A stretch of DNA of 64,000 nt from positions 682,001 through 746,000 of the forward strand of contig CAXXHP010000002.1 of NCBI GenBank assembly GCA_963662675.2, read 5' to 3'. The notes beneath the pieces were generated by a model. That model did not search any database. It was not told the origin of the DNA and saw only the letters and a list, made by a program, of their open reading frames with translations. Within the stretch, counting starts at the first letter, position 1. Every line of letters begins with the position of its first letter. This DNA is from G963662675 sp963662675 (GTDB lineage: Bacteria > Bacteroidota > Bacteroidia > Bacteroidales > Prolixibacteraceae). A program made the translations under genes and the position numbers. Below, piece by piece: positions 62,615 to 64,000 of the stretch.

Positions 62615-63536
62615 TCAGACATATTACGCGCATGGAAAGCTGTTGCTGACAGCTGAATATTTTGTGCTGCGTGGAGCAAAAGCAATTGCTTTACCACTAA
62701 AATATGGGCAGCACATGGTGGTTGCTTCCGGAACGAAAAAAGGCATTCTTGATTGGAACGCTTTTTCGCCTGATGGGCTTTGGTTTGCTTGCGAATTGAC
62801 CTTGCCCGGATTTGAAATAGTGAGCACCACCGATGAGGCAAAAGCGGTTGTTTTGCAGAGAATATTCCAAACAATACAGCAATTAAAGCTAGGCTTTGAA
62901 ATCCCTTTTTCTCTTGATGTTCAAACTCGCACCACTTTTAATAAAGAGTGGGGAATGGGCAGCAGTAGCACATTAATTGCCAACTTGGCAAGTTGGGCAA
63001 AAGTGGATGCCTTCAAACTGAATGACCTGATCTTTAATGGCTCGGGTTTCGATATGGCCTGTGCAAATGCAAATTCTCTAATTTTATATACCAAAGGGCA
63101 AGCTGCTGAAGCAGTCAGTCTGAATTTTCCATTCAAGGATCAATTATACTTTGTTTATTCAGGAAAGAAGAAAGCAACGCAAAATGAGGTCATCCGCTTT
63201 TTAACAAATGAGGAAATAACGAGCGAAGATATTGGAAGAATAGATCGACTGACCGACCAATTTGCAAGTGCTGCTACCCTTAACGAGTTCCAGCAATTGA
63301 TGACAGAACATGAAAATATGGTGTCTGAATTATTAGGAGTACCAACTATTAAATCAACCGATTTTTCGGACTTCCCCGGCGAAATAAAATCGCTTGGCGC
63401 TTGGGGTGGCGACTTTTATCTGGCAGCCTCTAACCAGAGTGAGTCAGATGTAAGAAAGTATTTTCAGAGGAAAAACTTATCGGTTGTTTTTGGTTGGGAC
63501 GAGTTGGTAAAAGAAAAGGATGTCATCTCTTATTAA
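62601..63536 (+). CDS. GHMP kinase of the GYDIA family (mevalonate pathway)
   Basis: A 311-residue GHMP-fold kinase. YAHGKLLLTAEYFVLRGAKAIALPL is the usual N-terminal substrate strand, WGMGSSSTLIANLASWA (near residue 115) the ATP loop, and GSGFDMACANANSLI the segment that names the GYDIA family (here G-F-D-M-A). In Bacteroidetes these genes sit with HMG-CoA reductase and likely phosphorylate mevalonate or phosphomevalonate. Which step cannot be told. Its stop codon lies in the loop of a perfect terminator hairpin. Confidence 0.88.
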   Translation: MQTNNQTYYAHGKLLLTAEYFVLRGAKAIALPLKYGQHMVVASGTKKGILDWNAFSPDGLWFACELTLPGFEIVSTTDEAKAVVLQRIFQTIQQLKLGFEIPFSLDVQTRTTFNKEWGMGSSSTLIANLASWAKVDAFKLNDLIFNGSGFDMACANANSLILYTKGQAAEAVSLNFPFKDQLYFVYSGKKKATQNEVIRFLTNEEITSEDIGRIDRLTDQFASAATLNEFQQLMTEHENMVSELLGVPTIKSTDFSDFPGEIKSLGAWGGDFYLAASNQSESDVRKYFQRKNLSVVFGWDELVKEKDVISY

Positions 63537-63551
63537 AGATGACATCCTTTT
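63514..63551. terminator. Bidirectional terminator between the mevalonate cluster and hom
   Basis: AAAAGGATGTCATC and GATGACATCCTTTT form a perfect 14-bp stem with a 10-base loop that contains the kinase stop codon. The T run on the minus strand also lets it end the homoserine dehydrogenase gene. Confidence 0.9.
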
Positions 63552-63560
63552 AGCTTTTTT

Positions 63561-64000
63561 TTAATAAAGTATCGGCATAATTTTCGGTTCGCTTAGCAAC
63601 ATGCCCGGTTTTTCATTTCTGATTTCTTCTATCGCTTTTTCAATTTGAGCGAGGGTGCAAGGCATGGTTGCCAATGAGAATACGGCTTTTTCTTCTGAAT
63701 GACGGTTATGACTAACTGTTTCAATATTTATTTCCTGTTTGCCAATCGCTGTGGTTATAAACCCGGTTGTACCCGGCACATCGCTTGTGTGGAATGTAAT
63801 CAGGTAAGGGAATATAAATTGGTTGGCATCGGCAAGGTTTCGTTCTTGAATAGCTGGAGTGTTCGTGATTTTATCACCGTAACGGGTGATGAAAACGATG
63901 TCGGAAACGATAGACATGGCTGTTTCACTTGAGCCGGCTCCTTTGCCTACCAAAAAGTGAATTCCCGAATATTTATTATTAACACGCACGGCATTGGTCG
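63561..64000 (-). CDS. Homoserine dehydrogenase, C-terminal part with ACT domain (5' end outside window)
   Basis: The open frame runs to the window edge; the GTG at 63989 reads as an internal valine in TNAVRVNNKYSG. VGKGAGSSETAMSIVSDIVFI is the end of the homoserine dehydrogenase catalytic domain. From about 63810 down to 63561 an ACT domain follows (FPYLITFHTSDVPGTTGFITTAIGKQEINIETVSHNRH), the threonine-feedback module. Whether an aspartate kinase is fused upstream is not visible. Confidence 0.88.
   Translation of the reverse strand, partial: TNAVRVNNKYSGIHFLVGKGAGSSETAMSIVSDIVFITRYGDKITNTPAIQERNLADANQFIFPYLITFHTSDVPGTTGFITTAIGKQEINIETVSHNRHSEEKAVFSLATMPCTLAQIEKAIEEIRNEKPGMLLSEPKIMPILY

Overview
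This window is a stretch of a Bacteroidota chromosome, most likely class Bacteroidia (Marinilabiliales/Prolixibacteraceae-like; the order is a guess). The evidence is a SusC/SusD glycan-uptake locus with an ECF sigma/FecR pair, Bacteroidetes -7 boxes (TAnnTTTG) and no Shine-Dalgarno motifs, head-GIN and PASTA proteins, a GYDIA-type GHMP kinase, and a DksA-like protein lacking the usual zinc cysteines. The G+C content is low (roughly 40%).

Layout: 1-9.1 kb is mostly housekeeping: lysA 3' end, a GT4 glycosyltransferase, tsaC, a head-GIN protein, rimM, ileS, a DksA-like regulator, lspA and a CAU tRNA. 9.4-25.0 kb, all on the minus strand, is a polysaccharide-utilisation locus. In transcription order it reads: a SusC paralogue with an STN signalling domain, an ECF sigma factor, FecR, a second SusC without STN, SusD, a small exported protein of unknown function, and a GH78 alpha-L-rhamnosidase. 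The fecR-susC gap holds three hairpins of identical geometry plus a duplicated leader. 25.3-37 kb holds an RNA methyltransferase, arginine deiminase, a DUF4294 protein, thpR, a polyprenyl-phosphate sugar transferase, a degenerate Gfo/Idh-like protein, pcm, a metallo-hydrolase, gcvP, ispE, and an acidic tryptophan-rich repeat protein with a decayed paralogue beside it. 37.1-39.1 kb is a BCCP/carboxyltransferase pair behind a putative attenuator. 39.3-50.3 kb is again housekeeping: lptF/G-type permease, tgt, a GT2, a sigma factor, rsmG, rpmH, a PASTA protein, an RluD-like synthase, ddl and dnaB, followed by a secreted protein of an uncharacterised family. 50.3-54.2 kb holds a small lipoprotein, a beta-propeller phytase, trmN6, a flavodoxin-like protein and a ferredoxin reductase-like protein. 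54.4-63.5 kb joins an acyl-CoA carboxylase/enoyl-CoA hydratase/acyl-CoA dehydrogenase cluster of leucine-catabolism type to a mevalonate cluster (fni, HMG-CoA reductase, GHMP kinase). The window ends in the 3' part of a homoserine dehydrogenase gene on the minus strand.

How genes may work together: the PUL would sense and import a rhamnose-containing glycan, with the STN-bearing SusC signalling through FecR to the ECF sigma factor. The carboxylase plus hydratase would make HMG-CoA from leucine, which the HMG-CoA reductase next door could reduce to mevalonate. The same window also encodes IspE of the competing MEP pathway, so both isoprenoid routes are represented.

The observations I rate highest are the three 11-6-11 hairpins with an invariant TTGCCG loop upstream of susC, the GXHH active-site motif in IleRS, the leucine-mevalonate juxtaposition, the exported E-I-E-x-W-M repeat protein family, and the possible attenuator ahead of the carboxylase operon. 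All calls come from reading the sequence; no database search or folding program was run.
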